DNA of 64,000 nucleotides, taken from assembly GCF_009834875.1 (NCBI RefSeq), contig NZ_WVHT01000006.1, forward strand, positions 186,001-250,000. The letters are read 5' to 3'. Both the position numbers and the translations under genes were made by a program. This stretch comes from Hufsiella arboris. GTDB taxonomy: Bacteria > Bacteroidota > Bacteroidia > Sphingobacteriales > Sphingobacteriaceae. The notes under the pieces were generated by a model that was not told the DNA's origin, searched no databases, and saw only the letters and a program-made list of their open reading frames with translations. Below are positions 1 through 9,348 of the stretch, in pieces; positions within the stretch are counted from its first letter, which is position 1; each line of letters opens with the position of its first letter.

Positions 1-550
1 CTACCGGGAAAAACACCTCGTTAACAGTACCATTATTATCCTGCTTAAAATTTGTTTGAGCACCGCTTGCATCTTCCAATACTGGTTTATAGCCCATAAA
101 ACCAAAACCAGCTGTAACATACGGGCGCATAACGCTCGAGCCGTTTAACCAGTTAATGTTGGCAAGCGTCAACTCGCCGCTTAATGCAGCAGACCAGTGA
201 ATCTCTGTTGAAAAAGAAGGTGCGAAACTGCCACGCGGCGATGATCCTTCCAGTTTACCGCGAAGGAAATCAGCACGCAAACCAAAGCCAGGTAAGATTT
301 GGTTTTTGATATAAGCGCCATAGCCGATATCCGCTTTGTTACCGGTATAGTCGTTATTCCCAAAAAATGCCTTTGGAGTTAACACACCACCATGTACACC
401 AATTGACCATGTTCTGTATGAAGCAACCGGTGAAAAAGGTTTTAGATTAGATGATGCTCCGGATGTAGATAGAGAATCCTGAGCATATAAGCCCGAAGAC
501 AGCATGACAGCTGATAGAAGGGCTGAAGATTTAAGAAAAGTCATTTTCAT
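1..550 (-). CDS. Outer-membrane beta-barrel protein, N-terminal part (cut by window edge)
   Basis: An open frame on the minus strand starts at the ATG at 548-550 and runs off the left edge, giving 183 residues with no stop. The first 23 residues (MKMTFLKSSALL...LYAQ) form a signal peptide ending AQ. After it come alternating amphipathic strands with many Gly and aromatic residues (WSIGVHGGVLTP, YGAYIKNQILPGFGLRADF, MRPYVTAGFGFMGYKP), the pattern of an 8-stranded outer-membrane barrel such as the N-terminal part of OmpA-family proteins. Whether an OmpA peptidoglycan-binding domain follows cannot be seen. It is transcribed away from queG. The barrel assignment is fairly firm; the exact family is not. 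Confidence 0.75.
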   Translation of the reverse strand, partial: MKMTFLKSSALLSAVMLSSGLYAQDSLSTSGASSNLKPFSPVASYRTWSIGVHGGVLTPKAFFGNNDYTGNKADIGYGAYIKNQILPGFGLRADFLRGKLEGSSPRGSFAPSFSTEIHWSAALSGELTLANINWLNGSSVMRPYVTAGFGFMGYKPVLEDASGAQTNFKQDNNGTVNEVFFPV

Positions 551-785
551 AGTAAAAAAATTAAATTAGTTATATGGTAAGTCGCAATACTTACGTTGCC
601 CCATATAAGAGAAAATCCTGCCAAAGGTTTTACGAATTTGTTAACAAGCGCCTGCTTATTCAGCTAAGTAATTGAATATCTGAACAAAAAGCGGATGAGC
701 AGATCAATGCAGACAGTTTTTAGTTTTGGTCTGAAATGTCTATTTATTGGGATAATTGAACACATAAACGTACAGCGATTAATTG

Positions 786-793
786 TAATTTTG
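786..793 (+). promoter_or_regulatory. Bacteroidota -7 element upstream of queG
   Basis: TAATTTTG at this position matches the Bacteroidota -7 consensus TAnnTTTG. Its last base is only three bases from the ATG at 797, so transcription would begin at or near the start codon and the message would be leaderless or nearly so. No well-spaced TTG -33 element is evident. Confidence 0.4.
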
Positions 794-796
794 CAC

Positions 797-1732
797 ATGC
801 TCCTAAATAAATCAGCCTACAGCAAGTTGATCAAAGATGAAGCCCAGCGGTTGGGATTTTTCTTTTGCGGCATTGCGAAAGCTGATTTTCTGGAAGAAGA
901 AGCGCCAAAACTGGAAAGCTGGCTGAATAAAAATTACCAGGGCAAAATGGATTATATGGAAAACCATTTTGATAAACGGCTTGACCCCAGGAAACTGGTT
1001 GAAGGCGCTAAAACGGTGATATCGCTGGCTCTTAATTACTATACAACCGAAAATCAGTCGGATGATATCTCGCCAAAAATTTCAAAGTATGCTTACGGCC
1101 AGGATTATCACACGGTCATAAAAAACAAACTCTTCTCTCTGTTATCCTTTATCAAAGACCAGATTGGTGAAGTGAACGGTCGTGCATTTGTCGATTCAGC
1201 TCCCGTTCTTGATAAAGCGTGGGCAAAAAAAGCAGGTTTAGGCTGGATTGGAAAGAATTCCAATTTACTGAACCGGCAAACCGGCTCATTCTTTTTCCTG
1301 GCGGAATTAATTATCGATTTGGAACTCGATTATGATAACCCGGATACGACCGATTATTGCGGAACCTGTACGCGTTGTATCGACGCCTGCCCTACTGAAG
1401 CGATTGTCGCTCCTTATGTAGTCGACGGCAGCAGATGCATTTCGTATCTCACAATCGAATTGAAAGATCAGATCCCGGATGAGTTCACCGGAAAAATGGA
1501 CAACTGGATGTTTGGCTGCGACATTTGCCAGGACGTTTGCCCCTGGAACCGCTTTTCCATCCCTCACACAGAGCCGGAGTTTGAGCCAAAAAACGAACTT
1601 CTTCAGCTTAGTAAGTCCGAATGGGAGGAATTGACCGAAGAAACGTTCCAGGTTATCTTTAAAAACTCAGCGGTCAAGCGTACCAAGTATGCGGGACTTA
1701 AGCGAAATATATTGTTTCTGAGCAAACCTTGA
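797..1732 (+). CDS. queG: Epoxyqueuosine reductase QueG
   Basis: This cobalamin-dependent iron-sulfur enzyme reduces epoxyqueuosine to queuosine in tRNA wobble positions in the cytoplasm. From the ATG at 797 it has 311 residues. Two ferredoxin-like clusters are visible: C188-x2-C191-x2-C194-x3-C198 followed by P, and C241-x2-C244-x3-C248-P ([13 protein letters not shown]). The QueG signature [12 protein letters not shown] supplies the conserved catalytic-site Asp. The frame is open back to an ATG at 695, but the 34 extra residues resemble no QueG N-terminus, and the family usually begins close to the [11 protein letters not shown]-type helix. It converges with the M1 peptidase gene, with three bases between the stop codons. 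Confidence 0.93.
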   Translation: MLLNKSAYSKLIKDEAQRLGFFFCGIAKADFLEEEAPKLESWLNKNYQGKMDYMENHFDKRLDPRKLVEGAKTVISLALNYYTTENQSDDISPKISKYAYGQDYHTVIKNKLFSLLSFIKDQIGEVNGRAFVDSAPVLDKAWAKKAGLGWIGKNSNLLNRQTGSFFFLAELIIDLELDYDNPDTTDYCGTCTRCIDACPTEAIVAPYVVDGSRCISYLTIELKDQIPDEFTGKMDNWMFGCDICQDVCPWNRFSIPHTEPEFEPKNELLQLSKSEWEELTEETFQVIFKNSAVKRTKYAGLKRNILFLSKP

Positions 1733-1735
1733 CAG

Positions 1736-3601
1736 TCACCTCATCGGAAAAACGTTATTTCGCTTATCAGAGTCTGGTGTATACGTACTTTCCAGGGTAA
1801 CTTTTTTCAATGCTTTGCTAGCAGGAAATTCAACAGTTATTGTCTTATTTCCGTCTTTCCAAACAGCGATACTACGATGCACCCGCTCTTCGGTTCCGTC
1901 TTCATAAAATAAGTTCAGATTTACAGGAACAGGCTTCGAACCTTTCGATTCAACCAATACCCGATAATTTGCGCCGGCTTTTTTCACTTCATTTATTGAC
2001 AGATCAGGTATTCCGCCATCATAGAACCATTTTTTCCAAAACCAGTTCAGATTCTCGCCGGCACCTTCATTCATCGAATTGAAAAAATCCTGTGGGATCG
2101 GATGCTTTCCATTCCAGTTACGGATGTAAGTATGTAATGCCTTATTAAATCGTTCTTCCCCAAGCATATCTTTTACGTACAGGTAACCGAATGCCGGCTT
2201 AGGATAGGAATTGAGATAAAACGCCATCCCGTTCTGCTGAGTCGTTAAGGTAGTTATCGGCACATCAAAATCATGCCCCGCTCCTCTTTCATACGGTACA
2301 ACGCCGTAGTCATCGATCATACCCGGATTAATTTCCGCAGAAAGCAGCCACTCACCAATCGTCGCCCATCCTTCATCCATCCATCCATATTTGGTTTCGT
2401 TTACTCCCATGTAAAAAGGAAACATGGTATGAAATATCTCGTGATCCGTAAGTGTAATTGTCGATTCCTTATCTTCAAGGGGATTGTCATTGACCATCAT
2501 AGGATACTCCATCTGATCCAGGCCATCAAAAACTGTTTCGTGCGCGTAAGGAAACGGCCATTTCGGAAACTTGAAGCTCATCAGCTCGACAGTTTTTCGG
2601 CCGTAAGCGGCAACATCATAAAAGTCCTTGTGTTCCGGATTAAAAACCGCGTCCACACGTGTTCTGCGTTTTGTTATCGAATCAACTACCAGGCTGCTTG
2701 ACTTCCACATATAATGATTGCTCGTTGCAAAAACGAAATCTGTAACGTTTTCGGCATTGAATTTCCAGGTGTTATTATCGGTTGTCACCGCATTTTGCGA
2801 AGCATCTTGTTCTGATATTACGTCAATTATTGCATCGCTTTTTTCAGCTTGAATTAAGCGGTTATAAACAGCTGGTTGTAAAACATCTTTGGCGTTAACC
2901 AGGTCGCCTGTGGCCCAAACCGCATAATTTTTGGGAACTGTAATCTCTGCTTTAAATGAACAGAAATCATTGTACATCTCCGCTGCACCGAGATAAGGGT
3001 ATTTATTCCAACCGTCTATATCGTCGTAAACGGCAACCCGGGGGAAAAAATAAGCGATAAAAAAAGAGCCGTCATCAACCTGGCCGGTACGTTGATGAGA
3101 TCCCTTGTTTACTTCGTAAGAATAATCTATGTTTATTTTAACCGATTGTTTTGGCAGGATCTGGTTTACCTGCGTATACATATTGGTGCCGTCGATTACG
3201 AGCCGTTTAACATCTTTATCCTCGCCGGCGATTTGCATCTTGGTAATTTTCACACCGTCTGTCAAATCGCTTGCGGCAACTTTTGAATCACGCGCCGATC
3301 CTTTTTTATAATAGTTAGGGTAAAGCTTAAACCATAGTTGTTTTAAGGTATCGGGGCTACTGTTTAAGTAATTAATTGAAACAGTTCCTTTCAGCAAACG
3401 GCTTGTGGGATCGAAATCCACTTTTATATTATAGTCGGCTGTATTTTGCCAGTAAGCCGACCCCGGAATTCCTGATTCTGTTCGTGTTTGTTTTTTTACC
3501 GCGTTTTGTACGTTTACCGGAACGGGCAGCTTTACCTGCGAGAACGATGACGCAATTGTAAAGCTGCAAACGACAGCCGCGAGCAGATTTTTTAATCTCA
3601 T
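1736..3601 (-). CDS. Secreted M1-family metallopeptidase
   Basis: A 621-residue zinc aminopeptidase-like protein with a signal peptide (about residues 1-22, ending SSFSQ). The zinc-binding signature is complete: H387-E388-x-x-H391 (HEIFH) and the third ligand E410 in WMDEGWA, 19 residues after the second His. Upstream, DQMEYPMM stands where M1 enzymes carry the substrate-binding GxMEN motif, a variant common in Bacteroidota members. The N-terminal 200 residues form the M1 beta-domain (YNIKVDFDPTSRLLKGTVSINY). It probably trims peptides in the periplasm or outside the cell. The exonuclease gene lies 13 bases upstream on the same strand, so the two may be cotranscribed, although their functions are unrelated. 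Confidence 0.9.
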   Translation of the reverse strand: MRLKNLLAAVVCSFTIASSFSQVKLPVPVNVQNAVKKQTRTESGIPGSAYWQNTADYNIKVDFDPTSRLLKGTVSINYLNSSPDTLKQLWFKLYPNYYKKGSARDSKVAASDLTDGVKITKMQIAGEDKDVKRLVIDGTNMYTQVNQILPKQSVKINIDYSYEVNKGSHQRTGQVDDGSFFIAYFFPRVAVYDDIDGWNKYPYLGAAEMYNDFCSFKAEITVPKNYAVWATGDLVNAKDVLQPAVYNRLIQAEKSDAIIDVISEQDASQNAVTTDNNTWKFNAENVTDFVFATSNHYMWKSSSLVVDSITKRRTRVDAVFNPEHKDFYDVAAYGRKTVELMSFKFPKWPFPYAHETVFDGLDQMEYPMMVNDNPLEDKESTITLTDHEIFHTMFPFYMGVNETKYGWMDEGWATIGEWLLSAEINPGMIDDYGVVPYERGAGHDFDVPITTLTTQQNGMAFYLNSYPKPAFGYLYVKDMLGEERFNKALHTYIRNWNGKHPIPQDFFNSMNEGAGENLNWFWKKWFYDGGIPDLSINEVKKAGANYRVLVESKGSKPVPVNLNLFYEDGTEERVHRSIAVWKDGNKTITVEFPASKALKKVTLESTYTPDSDKRNNVFPMR

Positions 3602-3614
3602 AAATTCAATGTGG

Positions 3615-4568
3615 CTATTTACCGAATTTTAGTTTCAACTGTTCAAGCATATCGTTTGTAACGGGCTCGGTGTTTTGCTTTTTAAACTCCGGCCTTGGTG
3701 ACGGTGCAGTCTCCACCTTTTCTACGGTGACGGTAGTTTCAGTTTTTTTCTTCAATTGTACGCGTTTGCCGTTCCATCTTACCCAGATACGCTCAAGACA
3801 ACGTTTGGTATACAATGGAAAATCTCCGTTCTGCATCCACGAATAATAGCTAGGCTCCATATCAAATACTTCCTCCACGCATTTTCCTTTATGCTTTCCG
3901 AAATTGAATACCTCAATACCGTCTTCATTGAATACCATACGACCGGCATAATCCACCGGTTTGTTCAGGTTTGTGAAAACATGTAAAGCGTCGATATCAT
4001 TCTGGACGGGAGTTGATATGTTTCCCTTTTTATCCTCAAAAGGTGTTTCTTTATAACGTTCTATCTGCGCGAGCAGCACTTCGTAAGTTGCTTTAATGTC
4101 AGCTTCCGCCGAGTGAGCGTTTTCGATAGTTTTTCCGCAATAAAACTGGTATGCGGCCTTTAATGTGCGCTGTTCCATTTGATGGAAAATATTTTGAACA
4201 TCAACGAATCTTCTGTTTTCAATATCGAAGTTAATCCCTGCACGTAAAAATTCCTCCATTAAAACAGGAATATCAAACCGGTTGGAATTATATCCGGCTA
4301 AATCGCTATTCTCAAGAAAAAGCTCTAATTCGGCGGCAACTTGTTTAAATGACGGAGCGTCCTTGATATCTTCATCATAGATACCATGGATTAAAGATGA
4401 CTCCAGCGGAACTGGTATTTGTGGATTTATACGCAGTGTTTTAATTTCTTCGGTGCCATCGGGCATTGCTTTAAGGATGGATATTTCGACAATGCGATCG
4501 GCGCTTATATTGGTGCCCGTGGTTTCCAGATCAAAGAAAGCCAACGGTCTTTTTAAATTCAATTTCAT
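3615..4568 (-). CDS. DEDDh 3'-5' exonuclease with ExoX-like C-terminal domain
   Basis: A cytoplasmic nuclease of the DnaQ/epsilon superfamily. From the ATG at 4568 (317 residues) the ExoI motif is FFDLETTG (D13, E15), the ExoII region is GYNSNRFDIPVL, and the ExoIII motif is HSAEADIKATYEVL with the His and Asp of a DEDDh site. Residues about 205-265 (FNFGKHKGK, YYSWM, DFPLYTK) match the small domain found at the C-terminus of exodeoxyribonuclease X-like proteins. An ATG seven codons further upstream is possible, but the family starts near the first strand. It is probably involved in DNA repair or end processing; the substrate cannot be read from the sequence. Confidence 0.87.
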   Translation of the reverse strand: MKLNLKRPLAFFDLETTGTNISADRIVEISILKAMPDGTEEIKTLRINPQIPVPLESSLIHGIYDEDIKDAPSFKQVAAELELFLENSDLAGYNSNRFDIPVLMEEFLRAGINFDIENRRFVDVQNIFHQMEQRTLKAAYQFYCGKTIENAHSAEADIKATYEVLLAQIERYKETPFEDKKGNISTPVQNDIDALHVFTNLNKPVDYAGRMVFNEDGIEVFNFGKHKGKCVEEVFDMEPSYYSWMQNGDFPLYTKRCLERIWVRWNGKRVQLKKKTETTVTVEKVETAPSPRPEFKKQNTEPVTNDMLEQLKLKFGK

Positions 4569-4703
4569 ATGGATGGCAAATGTCGGCAAAAGACATTAAA
4601 AATTACGTAACAATACTTACATTAAACAAAAGTTTCGTAACGAAAAACGATTCATCTGATTAATTAAAAAAATTAAATTAGCGCTCTTAACCTAACTTAT
4701 CCA

Positions 4704-6671
4704 ATGAAAAAAATTTCGTTATTCATAGCATTGCTATGTCTTTTTAAAGCCGCTGATGGTCAGGATTTTGCTTATGGAAGCACCACACTTCAGGAGCTTG
4801 ATATGAAGTCGTACTCCAGGGACACTTCTGCCAACGCGGTAGTGCTGAAAGAATTTGGAACGGCCCGTATCAGCAGTGATGATAAATGCCCGCTTATTTT
4901 TGACTACCACGTAAAAATCAAAATTTTTAACAGCAAGGCATTTGAGTATGGCGACGTGGTAATTCCGGTTTACAAATCAAATAACGACCGATATGAGCTG
5001 GTAAGGGAGATTAAAGGAGTTACCACTTATCTCGGAAAAGACGGGGCAATGCATACCAGCGAACTGGACCCTAAAAAAGTCTTCCGTGAAAACAAGAATA
5101 TTCATTGGGACCTGTTAAAATTTGCGATGCCAAATCTGACCGATGGCTGCATTGTCGAATATAGTTATGAGATTGAATCGCCTTATGTTTTCAATTTCAG
5201 GAAGTGGGATTTCCAATGGAACATTCCCAAAATGTCCAGCGAATACGTTGCCCATATCCCTGCCGTGTATAATTACAACGCATCTTTAAAGGGCTATTTA
5301 AAGTTAACTAAAAATGACGCAGAGCTGGAAAAAGAGTGTTTTGCTCCCGGCGGTGGAGTGAAAGCTGATTGCTCAAAAATCTCCTATTTAATTACAGATG
5401 TTCCGGCATTTGTTGAAGAGGATTACATGACGTCATCAGTAAATTTCAAATCTTCTATAAACTACGAATTGTCCGACTATGTCGATTATATGGGCGCTAA
5501 GCACAAAGTGACAAAAGATTGGAAAGACGTTGACTACGAGCTTAAACAAGACGAAAACTTCGGCAGCCAGCTAAAAAAGAAAGATTTCTTCAAGCCGTTG
5601 TTAACCGCAAGCATTCAAAATCAACCCGACGAGCTTTCAAAAGCGAAGGCTGTTTATTCATTCATCAAAAGAAGCTTTAAATGGAATAACCGCTTCGGAT
5701 GTTACAGCGAGAACGGGATAAAAAAGGCCTTTGAAAGTCATACCGGCAATATCGGAGATATCAATTTATCACTTATCGCTGCATTATCATCGGCAGGTAT
5801 TAATACCGAGGCAGTACTTTTATCAACCCGGGACAATGGTCTGATAAACCGGCTATTTCCTGTGATAAGTGATTTTAATTATGTGGTCGCAAAAGCAACT
5901 ATCGGTGGCAAAAGCTATATGCTTGACGCTTCAGACCCTTTACTTTCTTTCGGGCTTTTACCTGTACGGTGTATCAATGATCAGGGCCGTGTTCTTAGTT
6001 TGGATAAAGCATCATATTGGGTTGACCTGACGGCCTCACAAAAGGAAAATAAAATCTACAATTTAAACCTTGAGCTAAAAAACAACGGTAAAATTGAGGG
6101 CGACATGACTATTATGTCTTTCGGTTATGAGGCTTATAACAAACGAAAAGCCATAAAAAAGTTTAATTCGGAAGAAGAATACCTGGAAGATCTCGACGAA
6201 AAAATGCCTAAGATCAAGCTGCTGAAGTCAGAAATTAAAAACGTTGATTCGCTTGACATCGGCGTGGTTGAAAATTATCACATTGAGATCGATGCCTACA
6301 GTTCGCTCAATCAGCAGTTTTCTTTCAATCCCTTCTTTATGGATCCCGTTAAAGAGAATCCCTTTAAACTTAAGGAACGTAACTACCCTGTCGATTGGGG
6401 TGTACCTTCCGAATCAAAAATCAGCATAAATCTAACCTTTCCGAAAGAGTATGAAATAGTTAGCAAGCCGGCAGACGTCGGTCTCGCTTTACCTGAAGGC
6501 GGTGGTCGTTTTATCACTTCAATAACAACCGACCAAAACAGCCTTAATTATTCAGAATTGTTCGCCCTAAATAAGTCAGTATATATGTCTGACGAGTATC
6601 CCTTTTTAAAAGAGTTATTTAACCGGATCATACAAACGCAGAAGTCCGACATCATATTTAAAAAGAAATGA
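4704..6671 (+). CDS. DUF3857 protein with a degenerate transglutaminase-like domain
   Basis: A 655-residue secreted protein with a signal peptide ending ADGQ. The N-terminal half matches DUF3857 (CPLIFDYHVKIKIFN...EYGDVVIPVYK). The middle matches the transglutaminase/protease-like fold found with it, but the site is eroded. GDINLSLIAALSSAGI stands where active members have GDCKD, so the Cys is Ile, and FNYVVAKA replaces the usual N-H pair; only the Asp in MLDASDPL remains. I infer a non-enzymatic partner, perhaps of the next gene, which it overlaps by four bases (ATGA). The function of the family is unknown. Confidence 0.85.
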   Translation: MKKISLFIALLCLFKAADGQDFAYGSTTLQELDMKSYSRDTSANAVVLKEFGTARISSDDKCPLIFDYHVKIKIFNSKAFEYGDVVIPVYKSNNDRYELVREIKGVTTYLGKDGAMHTSELDPKKVFRENKNIHWDLLKFAMPNLTDGCIVEYSYEIESPYVFNFRKWDFQWNIPKMSSEYVAHIPAVYNYNASLKGYLKLTKNDAELEKECFAPGGGVKADCSKISYLITDVPAFVEEDYMTSSVNFKSSINYELSDYVDYMGAKHKVTKDWKDVDYELKQDENFGSQLKKKDFFKPLLTASIQNQPDELSKAKAVYSFIKRSFKWNNRFGCYSENGIKKAFESHTGNIGDINLSLIAALSSAGINTEAVLLSTRDNGLINRLFPVISDFNYVVAKATIGGKSYMLDASDPLLSFGLLPVRCINDQGRVLSLDKASYWVDLTASQKENKIYNLNLELKNNGKIEGDMTIMSFGYEAYNKRKAIKKFNSEEEYLEDLDEKMPKIKLLKSEIKNVDSLDIGVVENYHIEIDAYSSLNQQFSFNPFFMDPVKENPFKLKERNYPVDWGVPSESKISINLTFPKEYEIVSKPADVGLALPEGGGRFITSITTDQNSLNYSELFALNKSVYMSDEYPFLKELFNRIIQTQKSDIIFKKK

Positions 6672-8575
6672 TCCGCAAATTTTTATTGTTGTTAAGCATG
6701 ATCGTTAGCGGAGAAATAGCTAATGCTCAAACAAATTACGCGGCTTCAGACATACCTAAAAACCTGATGATCAGAAGCAATGCAGTGATCAGGACTCATA
6801 ACGAGACGGTAGAAGTTAAATCATATACCCAGGTAATTTATCACGTTAAAAAAGCTATAACGGTTTTCAATAATAACGGCGATGTACATGCGGCTATTGA
6901 TATTTATTACACGCGTAATCGTGAAGCACGAATAAACTTAAAAGGCGTGATTTACAATGAATTTGGCATGCCTGTTTCAAAGTTTTCGGATAAAAATCTT
7001 ACTGATGAAAGCGCGATTTCTGACGGCTCGCTCTACGAAGATTCACGAGTGAAGCGTTTTAAACCTGCCATCGCTTCATATCCTTACACAATTGAATATG
7101 AATATGAGCAAACCTTCAATCAAAGCTTGCTTTTGCCATATTGGAAGCCGATCGAAACAACCGGCGTTTCAGTGCAAAGCGCTCGATTTGAGCTAAAAAC
7201 TTTTCCTGGCTTCAGCTATCGCTTAAAAGAATTGAATTATGCAGGAAAGGCAATCAGTGATTCTACGAAAGATTTCAAGTCAACCGTTTGGACTATGCAC
7301 GATGCACCATCTTATCGCAGCGAATTATATAGCCCGCACCCCGAAACGTTTTTAACATCTGTTAGAATCACTCCCGATAAATTTAGCTATCAGGGCGTTG
7401 ACGGATCATTCGCCAATTGGAAAGAATTTGGCACATGGGTGAATGAAAAGCTATTGAAAGGACGCACAGAGCTTCCACCTGAAACAATCGCCAGCATCAA
7501 AGAATTGGTAAGTCAGCTTCCTGACGAAAAAAGTAAAGCGAAAAAGATTTACGAGTACATGCAGCAAAAATCGCGATACATAAGCGTTCAGATAGGAATC
7601 GGCGGTTTCCAGCCTGCCAAAGCTTTTGAAGTAGATAAATTAAGTTACGGCGATTGTAAGGCATTGGTGAATTATACACAGGCCTTACTGAACGTCGCCG
7701 GAATCAAATCATATTACTGTATCGTTCAGGCCGGCAGTTTTAAACGGAATGCGCCCGCCGATTTTGCAACGATGCAGTTCGGTAATCATATAATTCTTTG
7801 TTTACCGTTTGAACGTGACACAACGTGGCTTGAGTGCACCAGCAAGGATATTCCCTTCGGTTTTTTAAGTGATTTCACCGATGACAGAACTGTTATAGCG
7901 TGTACAGAGAGCGGTGGTAAAATCATGCATACTCCATACTACTCACCGCTAAAAAATAAACAAATACGTAAAGCAAATTTTCGTATCGATTCGCTTGGAA
8001 ACGCAGATGTAACAATGGAAACCTCTTTCAGCGGTACACAATACGAAAATCACGACGCGTTGCTGAGGCTTACGCAGACTGAGATGATCAAAAAGTTTCG
8101 GGAGTTTTATGAAATCAATAACATCGAATCAGCCAAAATCAGTTTTACGCAGAATAAAAGCGCTAATCCGACAGCTGTTGAAACCGCGGAATTTACGGCA
8201 TATAATTATGGTGTCATAAATGGCGGCAGGTTATACATTCCGTTAAATGAAGTTAATTCTTCCAGAACTATTAACGAATTGCGAAACAGAACCTTTCCGG
8301 TATATATCAATCGCGGTTATACCGACGTTGATGAACTGACTTTTAAACTTCCCGGAGATTATAAGATCGAATCGTTGCCAGAAAATAAGGTTATTAAACA
8401 ACCGTTCGGTGAATTTTCAGTCACGATAAAAAAAGACGAAAAGTCTGTTACCTACACCAGGAGTTTGATATTGAAGGAAGGGAATTACCCTGCAGAGGCT
8501 TATCAGCAGCTTGTTGACTTTTACCAGGAAATTAAGGAGGCGGATAACAGTAAACTGGTTTTGATAAAACGTTAA
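6668..8575 (+). CDS. DUF3857 / transglutaminase-like secreted protein
   Basis: A 635-residue protein with a signal peptide ending ANAQ. DUF3857 occupies about residues 50-230 and a transglutaminase-like domain about 270-410. Here the catalytic Cys is present (YGDCKALVNYTQALL) and the His lies in FGNHIILC. The third position reads WLECTS, so Glu replaces the usual Asp, a substitution I believe is common in the Bacteroidota branch. The start codon overlaps the stop of the preceding paralogue, so the two are translationally coupled and probably work together at the cell envelope. The substrate is unknown; proteolysis or amide cross-linking would fit the fold. Confidence 0.87.
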   Translation: MIRKFLLLLSMIVSGEIANAQTNYAASDIPKNLMIRSNAVIRTHNETVEVKSYTQVIYHVKKAITVFNNNGDVHAAIDIYYTRNREARINLKGVIYNEFGMPVSKFSDKNLTDESAISDGSLYEDSRVKRFKPAIASYPYTIEYEYEQTFNQSLLLPYWKPIETTGVSVQSARFELKTFPGFSYRLKELNYAGKAISDSTKDFKSTVWTMHDAPSYRSELYSPHPETFLTSVRITPDKFSYQGVDGSFANWKEFGTWVNEKLLKGRTELPPETIASIKELVSQLPDEKSKAKKIYEYMQQKSRYISVQIGIGGFQPAKAFEVDKLSYGDCKALVNYTQALLNVAGIKSYYCIVQAGSFKRNAPADFATMQFGNHIILCLPFERDTTWLECTSKDIPFGFLSDFTDDRTVIACTESGGKIMHTPYYSPLKNKQIRKANFRIDSLGNADVTMETSFSGTQYENHDALLRLTQTEMIKKFREFYEINNIESAKISFTQNKSANPTAVETAEFTAYNYGVINGGRLYIPLNEVNSSRTINELRNRTFPVYINRGYTDVDELTFKLPGDYKIESLPENKVIKQPFGEFSVTIKKDEKSVTYTRSLILKEGNYPAEAYQQLVDFYQEIKEADNSKLVLIKR

Positions 8576-8664
8576 GCGAAAATCAGCAAACCGATTACGA
8601 TAATCGCAACCATCACTACATAAAGTAATATTTCGGTTTTAGCAAAACGCTGATATTTTTCCAA
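8572..8664 (-). CDS. Possible 30-residue single-span membrane protein (non-ATG start)
   Basis: The minus strand between the DUF3857 gene and the thioredoxin gene contains a frame that reads (M)EKYQRFAKTEILLYVVMVAI and then IVIGLLIFA before TAA at 8572-8574. It would begin at TTG (8662-8664); an upstream CTG at 8698-8700 would add 12 residues. The sequence has a charged head and one clean hydrophobic span, which is more protein-like than chance. There is no ATG, and the stop overlaps the neighbouring stop on the other strand. It sits just beyond the thioredoxin terminator, so expression is uncertain. Confidence 0.3.
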   Translation of the reverse strand: MEKYQRFAKTEILLYVVMVAIIVIGLLIFA

Positions 8665-8690
8665 AAGGTGTAGGTTTCCTTTTCTTTCAT

Positions 8691-8725
8691 AAAAGTGCAG
8701 TCTTCAATTATCATGGAGACTGCAC
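8691..8725 (-). terminator. Terminator of the thioredoxin operon
   Basis: A perfect 9-bp inverted repeat GTGCAGTCT/AGACTGCAC (8695-8703 and 8717-8725) with a 13-base loop. Read on the minus strand it is followed by TTTT at 8694-8691 and begins 11 bases after the end of the thioredoxin-like gene. Confidence 0.6.
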
Positions 8726-8736
8726 AAAGGTATATT

Positions 8737-9348
8737 TTAAACTTTCTCTTTTTTCCATTTTATACCGCAGCCAACGGCTCTAGTACTGCTTATTTCAACT
8801 GGTTTTCCAGCTAACAGTGCGTTGACGGCATTGGCTACGTACGTTGTCTTGGAGGGATTTGTATCTTCGGTATCGTTGTCAATTGCACCGATATATTTGA
8901 CGATGTTTCCGGAAATGGTTTTCTCAAGGACATACACATGCGGAGTAGCTCTTGCTCCATACGCCCGGCTTGTTTCCTGGGTTTCATCAATCAGGTATGG
9001 AAAGGCATATTTTCGTTCAGCAGCACGCTTTTGCATGTTTTCAAATGAATCATCGGGTTCGGCTATAGGATCATTTGTACTGATTGCAATTACCGGGTAA
9101 CCCTTCGACGCGAACTGTGTGTTTAAATCCATGATTCGCTTTTCGTAAGCTTGTGCGTACGGGCAATGGTTACAGGTAAAAACAACGATATATCCCTTTG
9201 CCGATTTATAATCCGCCAGTGATATTAATTTTCCATCTACATTTTTAAGCTTAAAATCGGTTGCCTTATCACCAACCTTATAGCCTGTGCCTGCAGCTTT
9301 TGCCATCAATGCGACGGCGACAAAGCATAAGAATATCATCTTTTTCAT
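8737..9348 (-). CDS. Thioredoxin-fold / peroxiredoxin-like exported protein
   Basis: A 203-residue protein with a signal peptide (residues 1-19, ending KAA). The thioredoxin fold begins at GDKATDFKLKNVDGK, the AhpC/TSA style of opening. The redox motif is C59-N-H-C62-P, followed by YAQAYEKRI. The cis-Pro region is GARATPHVYVLE. It probably works as a periplasmic thiol-disulfide protein or peroxiredoxin-like reductase. Its start codon overlaps the stop of the TlpA-like gene upstream (ATGA), so the two are coupled and may act on the same redox chain. Confidence 0.85.
   Translation of the reverse strand: MKKMIFLCFVAVALMAKAAGTGYKVGDKATDFKLKNVDGKLISLADYKSAKGYIVVFTCNHCPYAQAYEKRIMDLNTQFASKGYPVIAISTNDPIAEPDDSFENMQKRAAERKYAFPYLIDETQETSRAYGARATPHVYVLEKTISGNIVKYIGAIDNDTEDTNPSKTTYVANAVNALLAGKPVEISSTRAVGCGIKWKKEKV

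Noticed and set aside
695-796. N-terminal extension of queG by 34 residues
   Set aside because: The extension is hydrophobic and unlike the family start, and a promoter element lies inside it.
2273-2701. A 142-codon plus-strand frame inside the M1 peptidase gene
   Set aside because: It is a shadow of the peptidase gene, with an unnatural composition and no recognisable motif.
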